Assembly (NCBI GenBank): GCA_020427155.1
Contig: JAGQOW010000037.1
Location: 1 to 38,400 of the forward strand
Length of the DNA stretch: 38,400 nt
Direction: 5' to 3'
Source of the DNA: Planctomycetales bacterium
GTDB taxonomy: Bacteria; Planctomycetota; Planctomycetia; Pirellulales; Lacipirellulaceae
In this document: one piece after another, positions 7,980 to 15,153 of the stretch
How positions within the stretch are numbered: position 1 is the stretch's first letter
Layout: each line of letters starts with the position of its first letter
Notes under the pieces: generated by a model
What the model saw: the letters and a program-made list of their open reading frames with translations, nothing else
Told to the model about the DNA's origin: nothing
Database searches by the model: none
Translations under genes and position numbers: made by a program

Positions 7980-9395
7980 ATGATTGAACTACCTGCTATC
8001 CGCTGGGGCGAGCCGTACGAATCGCTCGAGGTTGACGAAATTGCTCATTTTTTTACCGGTGAGCCGATCGCGAAGGTGCATGCGGTCGGAGCGGGCATTA
8101 TCCGGCGTGATGCCAAGAAGGCAGTTGATGCGCGGCGAGCATTGCAGGCGCTGTCGCCTGCCGAGTTGATCGAGAAGTGCAAGGCGGCTGGTGAACTGTT
8201 TGAGAGCGGCACGCTGGCGGTGGGCGACTCGCAGCAGTCGCCGGCCGATTTCATTGAACAGCAATCGGCAACCACGGGGATGCCGATTTCGATGTGCCAG
8301 GCCAATGTTGCCAAGAACGCTTTTGTTCTGAAGAACATTGAGCAGATTCTGGGCTGTTTGACCCGCGGCTTGGATCTCGAGATTCTTGCCAGCGGTTATG
8401 GCGACGAAGGCCGTGGCGTCACGGTCAGTTATCAGGCCCAGTGCGATGCTCTGGGGGCGGTGTTGCCGAGTAATTCGCCTGGTGTACATACGCTGTGGTT
8501 GCCTGTGATTCCATTGCAGATGGGGCTGGTGTTGAAGCCCGGTAGTAGCGAGCCTTGGACACCCTATCGTGTGTTTTCGGCCATGGTGGAGGCGGGCATT
8601 CCGCGAGAGGCTTTCTGTCTTTATCCAGGAGCTGGCGCCGATATTGGCGGGGCGATTCTCGCCAGCTGCCGGCGGAGCATGATCTTTGGCGGTCCGCAGA
8701 CGATCGAGCAGTACGCTGGCAATCCCAAGGTGCAGGTTCATGGCCCGGGCTATGCGAAGATTCTGTTTGGCGACGATTGCGTTGACGATTGGGAGCAGCA
8801 CCTCGATCTGATGGTCGATAGCGTCTATCGCAACGGGGGGCGTAGCTGCATTAATTGCAGCAGTATCTACGCGTCGCGTCATACGAAGGAAATTGCCCAG
8901 GCTCTTGCGGAGCGATTGGGTCCGATCGAAGCGTTGCCGCCCAACGATCCGCAGGCAGGACTTGCCGCCTTTACGATCGAAGGCGCTGCGGCAGCGATTT
9001 GGGCCGCAATCGAGCGCGATATCGACGATCCGCTTACGACTTCGATGACTCCGCTCGATCGGCTGGTGGAGCGACCGCCGGTGGCCTACTTGCGGCCAGT
9101 CGTTCTGCACTGCGCCAGCCCTGAGTCGCCGGCTGCGAACAAGGAATACATGTTCCCGGCAGTGAGTGTCGTAGAGTGCCCTCAAGAGCAGATGCTCAAG
9201 TCGATCGGGCCGACGTTGGTGGGAACCGCGATCACGACGGACCAAGCGTTTCGGCGAGACCTGATTGCCAGCGTCGATATCGATCGGTTGAACCTTGGCC
9301 CGATCCCCACGCCTCAACTAGATTGGTTGCAGCCGCATGAAGGAAACCTGATCGAGTTTCTTTACCGCAATCGTGCGCTCCAAGTGCATGTTTGA
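7980..9395 (+). CDS. LuxC-like / aldehyde dehydrogenase family acyl reductase
   Basis: This 471-residue NAD(P)-dependent enzyme has an aldehyde dehydrogenase fold. Catalytic positions are visible: Asn165 in VLPSNSPGVH, Lys186 in LKPGSSEPW (cofactor binding) and the likely nucleophile Cys290 in GGRSCINCSS, with Cys293 close by. The length and the position after a LuxE-like gene recall LuxC, which reduces activated fatty acyl groups to aldehydes. The ATG at 7980 is used because the longer frame from 7929 overlaps the previous gene and starts with TTG. An acyl-to-aldehyde reduction is inferred from context. Oxidation of an aldehyde is the alternative, and the substrate is unknown. Confidence 0.78.
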   Translation: MIELPAIRWGEPYESLEVDEIAHFFTGEPIAKVHAVGAGIIRRDAKKAVDARRALQALSPAELIEKCKAAGELFESGTLAVGDSQQSPADFIEQQSATTGMPISMCQANVAKNAFVLKNIEQILGCLTRGLDLEILASGYGDEGRGVTVSYQAQCDALGAVLPSNSPGVHTLWLPVIPLQMGLVLKPGSSEPWTPYRVFSAMVEAGIPREAFCLYPGAGADIGGAILASCRRSMIFGGPQTIEQYAGNPKVQVHGPGYAKILFGDDCVDDWEQHLDLMVDSVYRNGGRSCINCSSIYASRHTKEIAQALAERLGPIEALPPNDPQAGLAAFTIEGAAAAIWAAIERDIDDPLTTSMTPLDRLVERPPVAYLRPVVLHCASPESPAANKEYMFPAVSVVECPQEQMLKSIGPTLVGTAITTDQAFRRDLIASVDIDRLNLGPIPTPQLDWLQPHEGNLIEFLYRNRALQVHV

Positions 9396-9399
9396 TGTG

Positions 9400-9469
9400 G
9401 GATGTTTGATTGTTGATGTGAGAACTGAGGGGCCGTAACCAAAGATCATAGATAAAACATCGAACATCC
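9400..9469. repeat. Long-stem inverted repeat between the two dehydrogenase genes
   Basis: GGATGTTTGAT (9400-9410) can pair with ATCGAACATCC (9459-9469) over 11 bp, with one G-U pair and a 48-nt loop. The stretch begins 5 nt past the aldehyde dehydrogenase stop and contains repeated GATGT words. It may be a transcript-stabilising hairpin, an attenuator inside the cluster, or a REP-like genomic repeat. Confidence 0.4.
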
Positions 9470-9505
9470 TAGCGCCCTACGTTTCCCCCCTGCCCTCCCC
9501 TCATT

Positions 9506-10651
9506 ATGAACGCCATTGAAACGCAAACGACAACGCGCGTTGTTTATGGGACGGGACAGGTAGCCGCGCTGGGCAAGTTGGCTCTTGAACTCTCGGCTGA
9601 GAGAGTGTTGCTGGTGAGCGACCCTGGTATTGTTCGGGCGGGGCATGTACAGCTCGGCCTCGACTCGCTGGTCGCTGCAGGTCTCGAGACCCGATTGTTC
9701 GATGGCGTCGCAGAGAATCCTACGACCGAGCACGTTGCTGCAGGAGTGGCAGTGGCCACGGAGTTTCGGCCCGATATGCTCGTGGGCTTGGGTGGTGGAA
9801 GTTCGATGGACTGCGCGAAAGGGATCAATTTTCTTTATTCATGCGGTGGAGAGATCCGCGACTATTGGGGAGTTGGCAAAGCGACCGGACCGATGCTGCC
9901 AATGATTGCCGTGCCTACGACAGCGGGTACAGGCAGCGAGACGCAGTCTTTTGCGTTGATCTCCGACGCCAAAACGCACCAGAAGATGGCTTGTGGCGAC
10001 CGGCGTGCGGCGTTTCGTGTGGCGATACTCGACCCTGAGTTAACGATGACCCAACCGCAACCGGTGGCGGCATTGGCAGGGTTTGATGCCTTGTCTCACG
10101 CTGTGGAGACTTGTGTCACGACGAAGCGAAACGACGAGTCGCGTCGTTGCAGCCGCGAGGCCTGGCAGCGGCTGGCGCCGAATTATTTGAGCGTGCTGCG
10201 CGAGCCCAACGATCTGGCAGCACGTGGGCAAATGCAACTGGGCGCTTGTTTGGCTGGCCTGGCAATCGAACACTCGATGTTGGGTGCAGCCCACGCGTTG
10301 GCCAATCCGCTGACGGCAGAGTATGGGGTCGTGCACGGTCAGGCGGTTGCCTTGATGTTGCCGCATGTGGTCAGGTGGAATGCTAGCCAGTGCGAATTGC
10401 TTTACTGTGAATTGCTGGAAGCGACTGCGGGCGAGGCAAATTGCCCGAGTGGCGGGTCCGAGGCACTGGCGGATTTTTTGCAGAACGTTGCCAGCGAGGC
10501 TGGGTTGGCTGGTAAACTGAGCGAGTGCGGCATCGAGCGAGATCGCTTGCCGCAATTGGCCGAAGACGCGGCCAAGCAATGGACCGCGTCGTTCAATCCT
10601 GTTCCTGTCTCTCAAGCTGATTTGCTGCAATTGTATGAACGAGCGTATTGA
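9506..10651 (+). CDS. Iron-type (group III) alcohol dehydrogenase
   Basis: This 381-residue NAD(P)-dependent oxidoreductase interconverts alcohols and aldehydes. It has the family features in order: the dinucleotide loop GLGGGSSMDCAKG (about residues 94-106), PTTAGTGSE (about 137-145), and the metal ligands Asp in LDPEL, His in FDALSHAVE, His in LGAAHALANPL and His in GVVHGQAVALM. Length is typical. There is no purine-rich ribosome site. The ATG is preceded by a pyrimidine tract (about 9480-9503), so translation may depend on the upstream gene or a leaderless mRNA. In this cluster it probably turns the aldehyde made by the previous enzyme into an alcohol, or the reverse. Confidence 0.88.
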   Translation: MNAIETQTTTRVVYGTGQVAALGKLALELSAERVLLVSDPGIVRAGHVQLGLDSLVAAGLETRLFDGVAENPTTEHVAAGVAVATEFRPDMLVGLGGGSSMDCAKGINFLYSCGGEIRDYWGVGKATGPMLPMIAVPTTAGTGSETQSFALISDAKTHQKMACGDRRAAFRVAILDPELTMTQPQPVAALAGFDALSHAVETCVTTKRNDESRRCSREAWQRLAPNYLSVLREPNDLAARGQMQLGACLAGLAIEHSMLGAAHALANPLTAEYGVVHGQAVALMLPHVVRWNASQCELLYCELLEATAGEANCPSGGSEALADFLQNVASEAGLAGKLSECGIERDRLPQLAEDAAKQWTASFNPVPVSQADLLQLYERAY

Positions 10652-11852
10652 ATCGATGTTTGAGAACGAGGTCTGTGGCCGAACCTCGGCGGCGAAAGTG
10701 AGATTCTCTCGCAGAACTGCAGGGACGCAGAGAACGAGATTGGTCTGTGTTGTGCTTCCGATGGCTATTCTGTCGCTCGTGACAAGTCTTGTGCGTGTTG
10801 CGATGGCTGATTGGCCTTTGGTGCGCGGCGATGCGATGGCTTCGGGGGTGGCTGAGGAAGCGCTGCCCGAGAAACTTGCGCCGGTGTGGGAGTTTGCTGC
10901 TGAGGACAGCGGCTTCGAGGCGACGGCAGCAATTGTCGGCGGGGTGGTCTATGTTGGCGATGTCGACGGTACTTTTTACGCTATGCACCTGGCCGATGGA
11001 GGGCTGTTGTGGAAGCAGCATTTCCAAGATGGCGGTTTTCTTGCCGGGGCGGCAGTGGTCGACGGGCGCGTTTACGTCGGCGATTTCAACGGTGTGGTGC
11101 GCGCCCTGAAGGCAGATTCGGGAGAGACGATCTGGGAGTACACTGCTGAGGCCGAGTTTTACGCAGCGCCAAATGTTGTGGCCGGACAGGTGCTGGTGAC
11201 AACCGAAGCCGGAGAACTTGTTTCGCTCGACGCGGAGACGGGAAAAATGAAGTGGCGGTTTCAGATTGAAGCGCCGCTGCGCTGCTGGCCAACGGTTGTG
11301 GACGATCGCGTTTTTCTGGCAGGTTGCGACGAGCGACTTCATGCTGTTGCTATTACTACCGGGGAAGAGGTAGAAGGGATCGCGATCGATGGGCCCACGG
11401 GTTCGACCCCGGCTGTTGTCGGCGGTAATGTTTACTTCGGTACGGAACAAGGGACCTTCTATTCGATTGCGACCAAACCACTGTCGATTGGCTGGCAGTA
11501 TCGCGACCCCAAGCGATCGGAATCGATTCGTACTGCCGCGGCAGCAGACAGTCGGACGGTTGTCTACGGGACACGGGGCAAGCAAGTCAACGCGTTGGAT
11601 CCCGCGAGCGGAAAACTGCAATGGACGTTTTCGACGCGGAGTTCGGTCGAGAGCTCGCCGATCATCGCGGGAAATCGGGTTTTTGCTGCGACCAAACGAG
11701 GGCGGATGCATGCGATCGACCTGGTCAGCGGCGAAGAGACATGGGAATTCGAGGCAGGCGGGAGTTTCCTGGCGTCGCCAAGCGTAGCGGATGAGCGACT
11801 GATTATTGGCAATACGGATGGGACGCTGTATTGCTTTGGTAAATCGGAGTAG
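10635..11852 (+). CDS. Exported PQQ-like (BamB-type) beta-propeller protein
   Basis: This 405-residue protein has an N-terminal hydrophobic segment (about residues 36-57, LVCVVLPMAILSLVTSLV, then AMADWP) that should act as a signal peptide. Seven or eight repeats of about 40 residues follow, each with the propeller pattern VVYVGDxDGxxYAxxxxxGxxxW. No catalytic residues of PQQ dehydrogenases or PQQ-binding features are apparent, so a structural or binding role is likelier than a dehydrogenase. It overlaps the end of the alcohol dehydrogenase gene by 17 nt, indicating co-expression. A second in-frame ATG at 10656 is possible. It would put part of an otherwise soluble pathway in contact with the periplasm. 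Confidence 0.8.
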   Translation: MNERIESMFENEVCGRTSAAKVRFSRRTAGTQRTRLVCVVLPMAILSLVTSLVRVAMADWPLVRGDAMASGVAEEALPEKLAPVWEFAAEDSGFEATAAIVGGVVYVGDVDGTFYAMHLADGGLLWKQHFQDGGFLAGAAVVDGRVYVGDFNGVVRALKADSGETIWEYTAEAEFYAAPNVVAGQVLVTTEAGELVSLDAETGKMKWRFQIEAPLRCWPTVVDDRVFLAGCDERLHAVAITTGEEVEGIAIDGPTGSTPAVVGGNVYFGTEQGTFYSIATKPLSIGWQYRDPKRSESIRTAAAADSRTVVYGTRGKQVNALDPASGKLQWTFSTRSSVESSPIIAGNRVFAATKRGRMHAIDLVSGEETWEFEAGGSFLASPSVADERLIIGNTDGTLYCFGKSE

Positions 11853-11899
11853 GTGGCGGGTGACGGGTATTGAGAGCCTTGAGCGATCGGTAATTTCAG

Positions 11900-13204
11900 A
11901 TGGCAAGTGAATCGACGAAGACAGAGGTTGGTAGTTACTTCATAAGTAACTATCCGCCGTTCTCGCAGTGGTCGAAAGACGAGTTGAGCGCTGTACGCGA
12001 AGCGATGGATGCGCCGCCTGCCGACGTGCCGCTGGGACTCTATGTGCACCTTCCCTTTTGCCGCAAGCGTTGCAAGTTTTGCTATTTCAAGGTTTTTACG
12101 GATAAGAATTCGGAGGATGTCGAGCGTTATCTGGCGGCGTTGTCGCGTGAGATCGAAATGGTGAGCCAGCTGCCCGTCATGGGCGGGAGACCGTTTCGGT
12201 TTGTCTATTTTGGCGGCGGAACGCCATCGTTCTTGAGCTCGAAGCAGCTCGTGCGGCTGGTAGATCGATTGCGGGCAAATATCAGCTGGGATCAGGCGGA
12301 GGAAGTCACGTTTGAGTGCGAGCCGGGAACTCTGAGCGAATCGAAAGTGAAAACGCTCCGCGAGCTGGGAGTTACGCGAATCAGTCTGGGGGTTGAACAC
12401 TTCGACGACGAGGTGCTGCGCGAGAACGGACGGGCGCATGAGTCGCAAGAAATCTACAGGGCCTGGCCTTGGATTCAGCAGGCGGGCTACGACAACACGA
12501 ATCTTGATTTGATTGCAGGGATGGTAGGCGATACCGACGACAAGTGGCGCGAGGCAGTGCGCCGCACGATCGAGCTGGAGCCCGACAGCGTGACGATCTA
12601 CCAGATGGAATTGCCGTTCAATACGGTTTACTCGCAGGACATTCTTGGCAACCAGGTAGAGAGCCCCGTGGCCGATTGGCCGACCAAGCGGCGCTGGGTC
12701 GACTATGCGTTCGATCAGATGCGGCAGGCGGGCTATGCCATCTCGAGCGCGTACACGATGGTGAAGGATCCCGGCCGAGTGAATTTCAGCTATCGCGACA
12801 ATCTCTGGCAAGGGAGCGATCTGTTGGCCACGGGCATCGCCAGCTTTGGTCATGTCTCTGGCATGCACTACCAGAACTTGCCCGAGTGGGAGGCCTACTG
12901 CACGAGCCTGGAGAAGGGCGAGTTGCCGTTGGGTCGGGCTTTGAAAACCACTTCGCACCAGCGTCTGGTGCGCGAGCTGATTCTGCTATTGAAACGAGGC
13001 TATCTGGAAACAGAGTATTTCGGAGCGAAGTACGACGTCGACATTCTGGAGCAGTGGCATTCGGTGTGGGAGGATTACCGGCGGCAAGGATATGTCGAGA
13101 TTTTGGACGGGCGGATTGAACTCACTCGTGCAGGCCTGTTGCGAGTCGATGGTTTGTTGCCGGCCTTCTTTGAAGCTGCGCACCGCGATGTCAGGTACAC
13201 GTGA
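11900..13204 (+). CDS. HemW/HemN-like radical SAM enzyme
   Basis: This 434-residue protein has the HemN-type radical SAM signature: Cys54, Cys58 and Cys61 (CRKRCKFCYF) bind a [4Fe-4S] cluster, and GGGTPS (105-110) is the SAM-binding loop. A C-terminal HemN-like domain of about 80 residues carries a winged-helix-like end. HemN-family members include coproporphyrinogen III dehydrogenases, HemW haem chaperones, methyltransferases and cyclopropanases. I cannot tell which this is. Length is typical (about 380-460). It lies 47 nt after the propeller gene and 60 nt before the lipoyl-carrier gene. The context (acyl reduction, lipoyl carrier, ferredoxin) argues against a simple haem role. Confidence 0.82.
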   Translation: MASESTKTEVGSYFISNYPPFSQWSKDELSAVREAMDAPPADVPLGLYVHLPFCRKRCKFCYFKVFTDKNSEDVERYLAALSREIEMVSQLPVMGGRPFRFVYFGGGTPSFLSSKQLVRLVDRLRANISWDQAEEVTFECEPGTLSESKVKTLRELGVTRISLGVEHFDDEVLRENGRAHESQEIYRAWPWIQQAGYDNTNLDLIAGMVGDTDDKWREAVRRTIELEPDSVTIYQMELPFNTVYSQDILGNQVESPVADWPTKRRWVDYAFDQMRQAGYAISSAYTMVKDPGRVNFSYRDNLWQGSDLLATGIASFGHVSGMHYQNLPEWEAYCTSLEKGELPLGRALKTTSHQRLVRELILLLKRGYLETEYFGAKYDVDILEQWHSVWEDYRRQGYVEILDGRIELTRAGLLRVDGLLPAFFEAAHRDVRYT

Positions 13205-13264
13205 GAAGCCGACTCAGGTTCGCTGGGAGGAGACGTCGCTAGAAACTTCAAATGCTGAGAGTTG

Positions 13265-13726
13265 ATGTCTGAGAGCTGCTTGACTTTTATGATGGGTGAG
13301 TACCGTGCCGAGTTTCCGACAGATCGTCGGTATGCGCGCAATCACATGTGGGCCTTGTCGCTGGAAGGCGGGAGCACTCGGTTTGGGTTTACCGCCTATG
13401 CGGTGCGTTTGCTGCAAGACGTCTATTTTCTTGATTGGGAGGTAGCCGAGGGCGACTTGCTTGCTGAGAAACAGGAGATCGGCCAGATTGAGAGCCAGAA
13501 AGCGGAAGCGTCGCTCTACTCGCCGCAGGCAGGTACCCTGGACCGAATCAATCAGGTACTGTTGAAAGACCCCTCTGCGATCAACGTCGATAAGTACGGC
13601 GAAGGTTGGCTGTTTGAGATGTCGGGGGACGCCTCGGCGCTTCTCTCGGCAGAGATGTACCTCGAACACTTGGAGGCAGTCTGGGAAGTTACTCAGCGGA
13701 CGATCAAGGGGCAAATGAATCGGTAA
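13265..13726 (+). CDS. GcvH-like lipoyl carrier protein
   Basis: This 153-residue protein resembles the glycine cleavage H protein. The block from about residues 20 to 120 shows FPTDRRYARNHMWA, GFTAYAVRLLQDV, the lipoylation motif IESQKAEASLYSP with Lys79, and then NVDKYGEGWLFEM. These match GcvH motifs (YTEEHEWV, GITDYAQ, ESVKA, YGEGWL). No other glycine cleavage gene is near. The lysine is present, so a lipoyl group can probably be attached. The start could be 13265, 13289 or 13292. I chose 13265 because the LTFMMG segment looks like part of the protein. It may instead resemble the free-standing lipoate-binding proteins of other redox systems. Confidence 0.82.
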   Translation: MSESCLTFMMGEYRAEFPTDRRYARNHMWALSLEGGSTRFGFTAYAVRLLQDVYFLDWEVAEGDLLAEKQEIGQIESQKAEASLYSPQAGTLDRINQVLLKDPSAINVDKYGEGWLFEMSGDASALLSAEMYLEHLEAVWEVTQRTIKGQMNR

Positions 13727-13877
13727 GGACAATTGGCAAGCAGCTATGTCTTCTGATCAACTTTGTGCAATCCTGAAGTTGGAATCCAATGAATTGTTCA
13801 CAAGTGCTGATGAACTTATTACAATAGCCTGCGTTCCTCGGCGTCTATCAGCGGTTTTTTCCTTACTTCCAGCAGCC

Positions 13878-14945
13878 ATGCCTCACCGACTCACTGTTGT
13901 TATTTCGCAAAGCCGTAGCCAGAACCCGAAGAAGCGGCAGCTGGAGGAGCAGGTTGTTGCGGGATTACTGGGCGAGCGCGGGATAGATGTCACCGTGGTG
14001 CCGCACCTCTATGATTTGAAGCCCGATGGTTCGGGAATGCTCTGCCTGTCGGGTATTTCGGGCGACTTGGTGGTTTGCAGTTGGCTTTATCCGCGTGCTG
14101 CTCGTTGGATTCTCGATCGTAATCAGATTCGAGGCCAAGAAGGAAAGACCCTGCTGAAGTCTCTCGGAGAGACTGACGACGATGACGAGGCGGACGAAGA
14201 GGCGATTGACGACTTAGCGGAAGACAAGCCTCGGGTGGCTGACCAACGCGAATTACCCGCGCGTCGAATCTATTGCCTCGACTTGCGAGCGTATGATGAT
14301 GCCTCGGCGTTTCGAGAAGAGATTGTGCGCATTGCCACAGAGCTAGCCACGCCAACGATTGAGCTCAATGGTTGGATCAATGGCAATCCCAAGCCAGAGC
14401 AGATGGAGCGCTACCTGGCTGCCGAGACAGCGGCCCCTGAACCTCGGCAGGCGACGGTGATCGAGGAAGAAGGCGGTCGGCGTTGGTACCCAGTGATTGA
14501 TCTGAGCCGTTGCACCAATTGCCTGGAGTGCATCGATTTCTGCTTGTTTGGTGTTTACGGGATCGACGCTCGCGAGACGATCCTCGTTGAGCAGCCGGAC
14601 AATTGCCGTCAGGGATGCCCGGCCTGTAGTCGGGTGTGTCCTGAGAATGCGATTATTTTCCCGCAGCATAAGACACCGACGATCGCCGGCAGTGCGGACG
14701 TGGCCGGGACTTTGAAGATCGATCTCTCGCAGTTGTTTGGGGCTCCAGATCCTGGTGCTCCAGGTGCGGAGAAGGCAATGGAAGTCGCCGCCCGCGAGCG
14801 AGATGAGCAACTGCTGCTCGCCGGGCGAGATGCGGTCGGAATGCAGGTTGGGATGCCCAAGCGGCATGAGTCGGAACTGAGCGGCTCGGTCGCCAAAGAT
14901 CAGCTGGACGAGTTGATCGACTCGCTCGACGAGCTTGATTTCTAG
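13878..14945 (+). CDS. Two-[4Fe-4S] ferredoxin-domain protein with an unusual N-terminal region
   Basis: This 355-residue soluble protein carries two 4Fe-4S motifs at about residues 212-222 (CTNCLECIDFC) and 243-254 (CRQGCPACSRVC, followed by P), enough for two clusters. The first 80 residues look like an alpha/beta domain (RLTVVISQSRSQNPKKRQLEE). A very acidic linker follows (about 98-118). The last 60 residues are charged and helical. An in-frame start at 13746 is possible, but the added 44 residues are AT-rich and less coding-like, so I prefer ATG 13878. It is the last gene of the cluster and may deliver electrons to the radical SAM enzyme or reductases. Confidence 0.78.
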   Translation: MPHRLTVVISQSRSQNPKKRQLEEQVVAGLLGERGIDVTVVPHLYDLKPDGSGMLCLSGISGDLVVCSWLYPRAARWILDRNQIRGQEGKTLLKSLGETDDDDEADEEAIDDLAEDKPRVADQRELPARRIYCLDLRAYDDASAFREEIVRIATELATPTIELNGWINGNPKPEQMERYLAAETAAPEPRQATVIEEEGGRRWYPVIDLSRCTNCLECIDFCLFGVYGIDARETILVEQPDNCRQGCPACSRVCPENAIIFPQHKTPTIAGSADVAGTLKIDLSQLFGAPDPGAPGAEKAMEVAARERDEQLLLAGRDAVGMQVGMPKRHESELSGSVAKDQLDELIDSLDELDF

Positions 14946-15026
14946 TCTGTCCGCCCTGCTGCGGATGTTTCTGCCTTCTCTGCATTCGTCCCCTAGTCGG
15001 TCCTCCCTGGGCCTTTTATGATGGCC

Positions 15027-15044
15027 CGTTAAGAAACTGTGAAG
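15027..15044 (-). promoter_or_regulatory. Pho-box-like repeat, reversed, before the Na/Pi gene
   Basis: On the minus strand this reads CTTCACA-GTTT-CTTAACG, two 7-nt words at 11-nt spacing. The first word and spacing match the better box at 19169-19186. It lies about 110 nt before the Na/Pi cotransporter ATG, but its direction is opposite to that gene. It may be a PhoB-type site or coincidence. Confidence 0.35.
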
Positions 15045-15153
15045 ATTGGGTTTAGGTCTGCCTGGGTTGTATGGGGCTGAGTGGCCCGTGGCCTGAGTTT
15101 GCCTGTAGCCCAATCAGGCGAATGCTCAAACTGCTGGGAATGGATAGTTGTCG

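Noticed and set aside
7989..9317. 442-codon open frame on the minus strand inside the aldehyde dehydrogenase gene
   Set aside because: It is antisense to a gene with clear catalytic motifs, has no recognisable protein features, and is Arg/Ala/His-rich as expected of a GC-rich antisense frame.
10593..12958. Two long minus-strand open frames (437 and 464 codons) across the propeller and radical SAM genes
   Set aside because: The plus strand encodes well-conserved propeller and radical SAM motifs over the same interval, and the minus frames have no domain.
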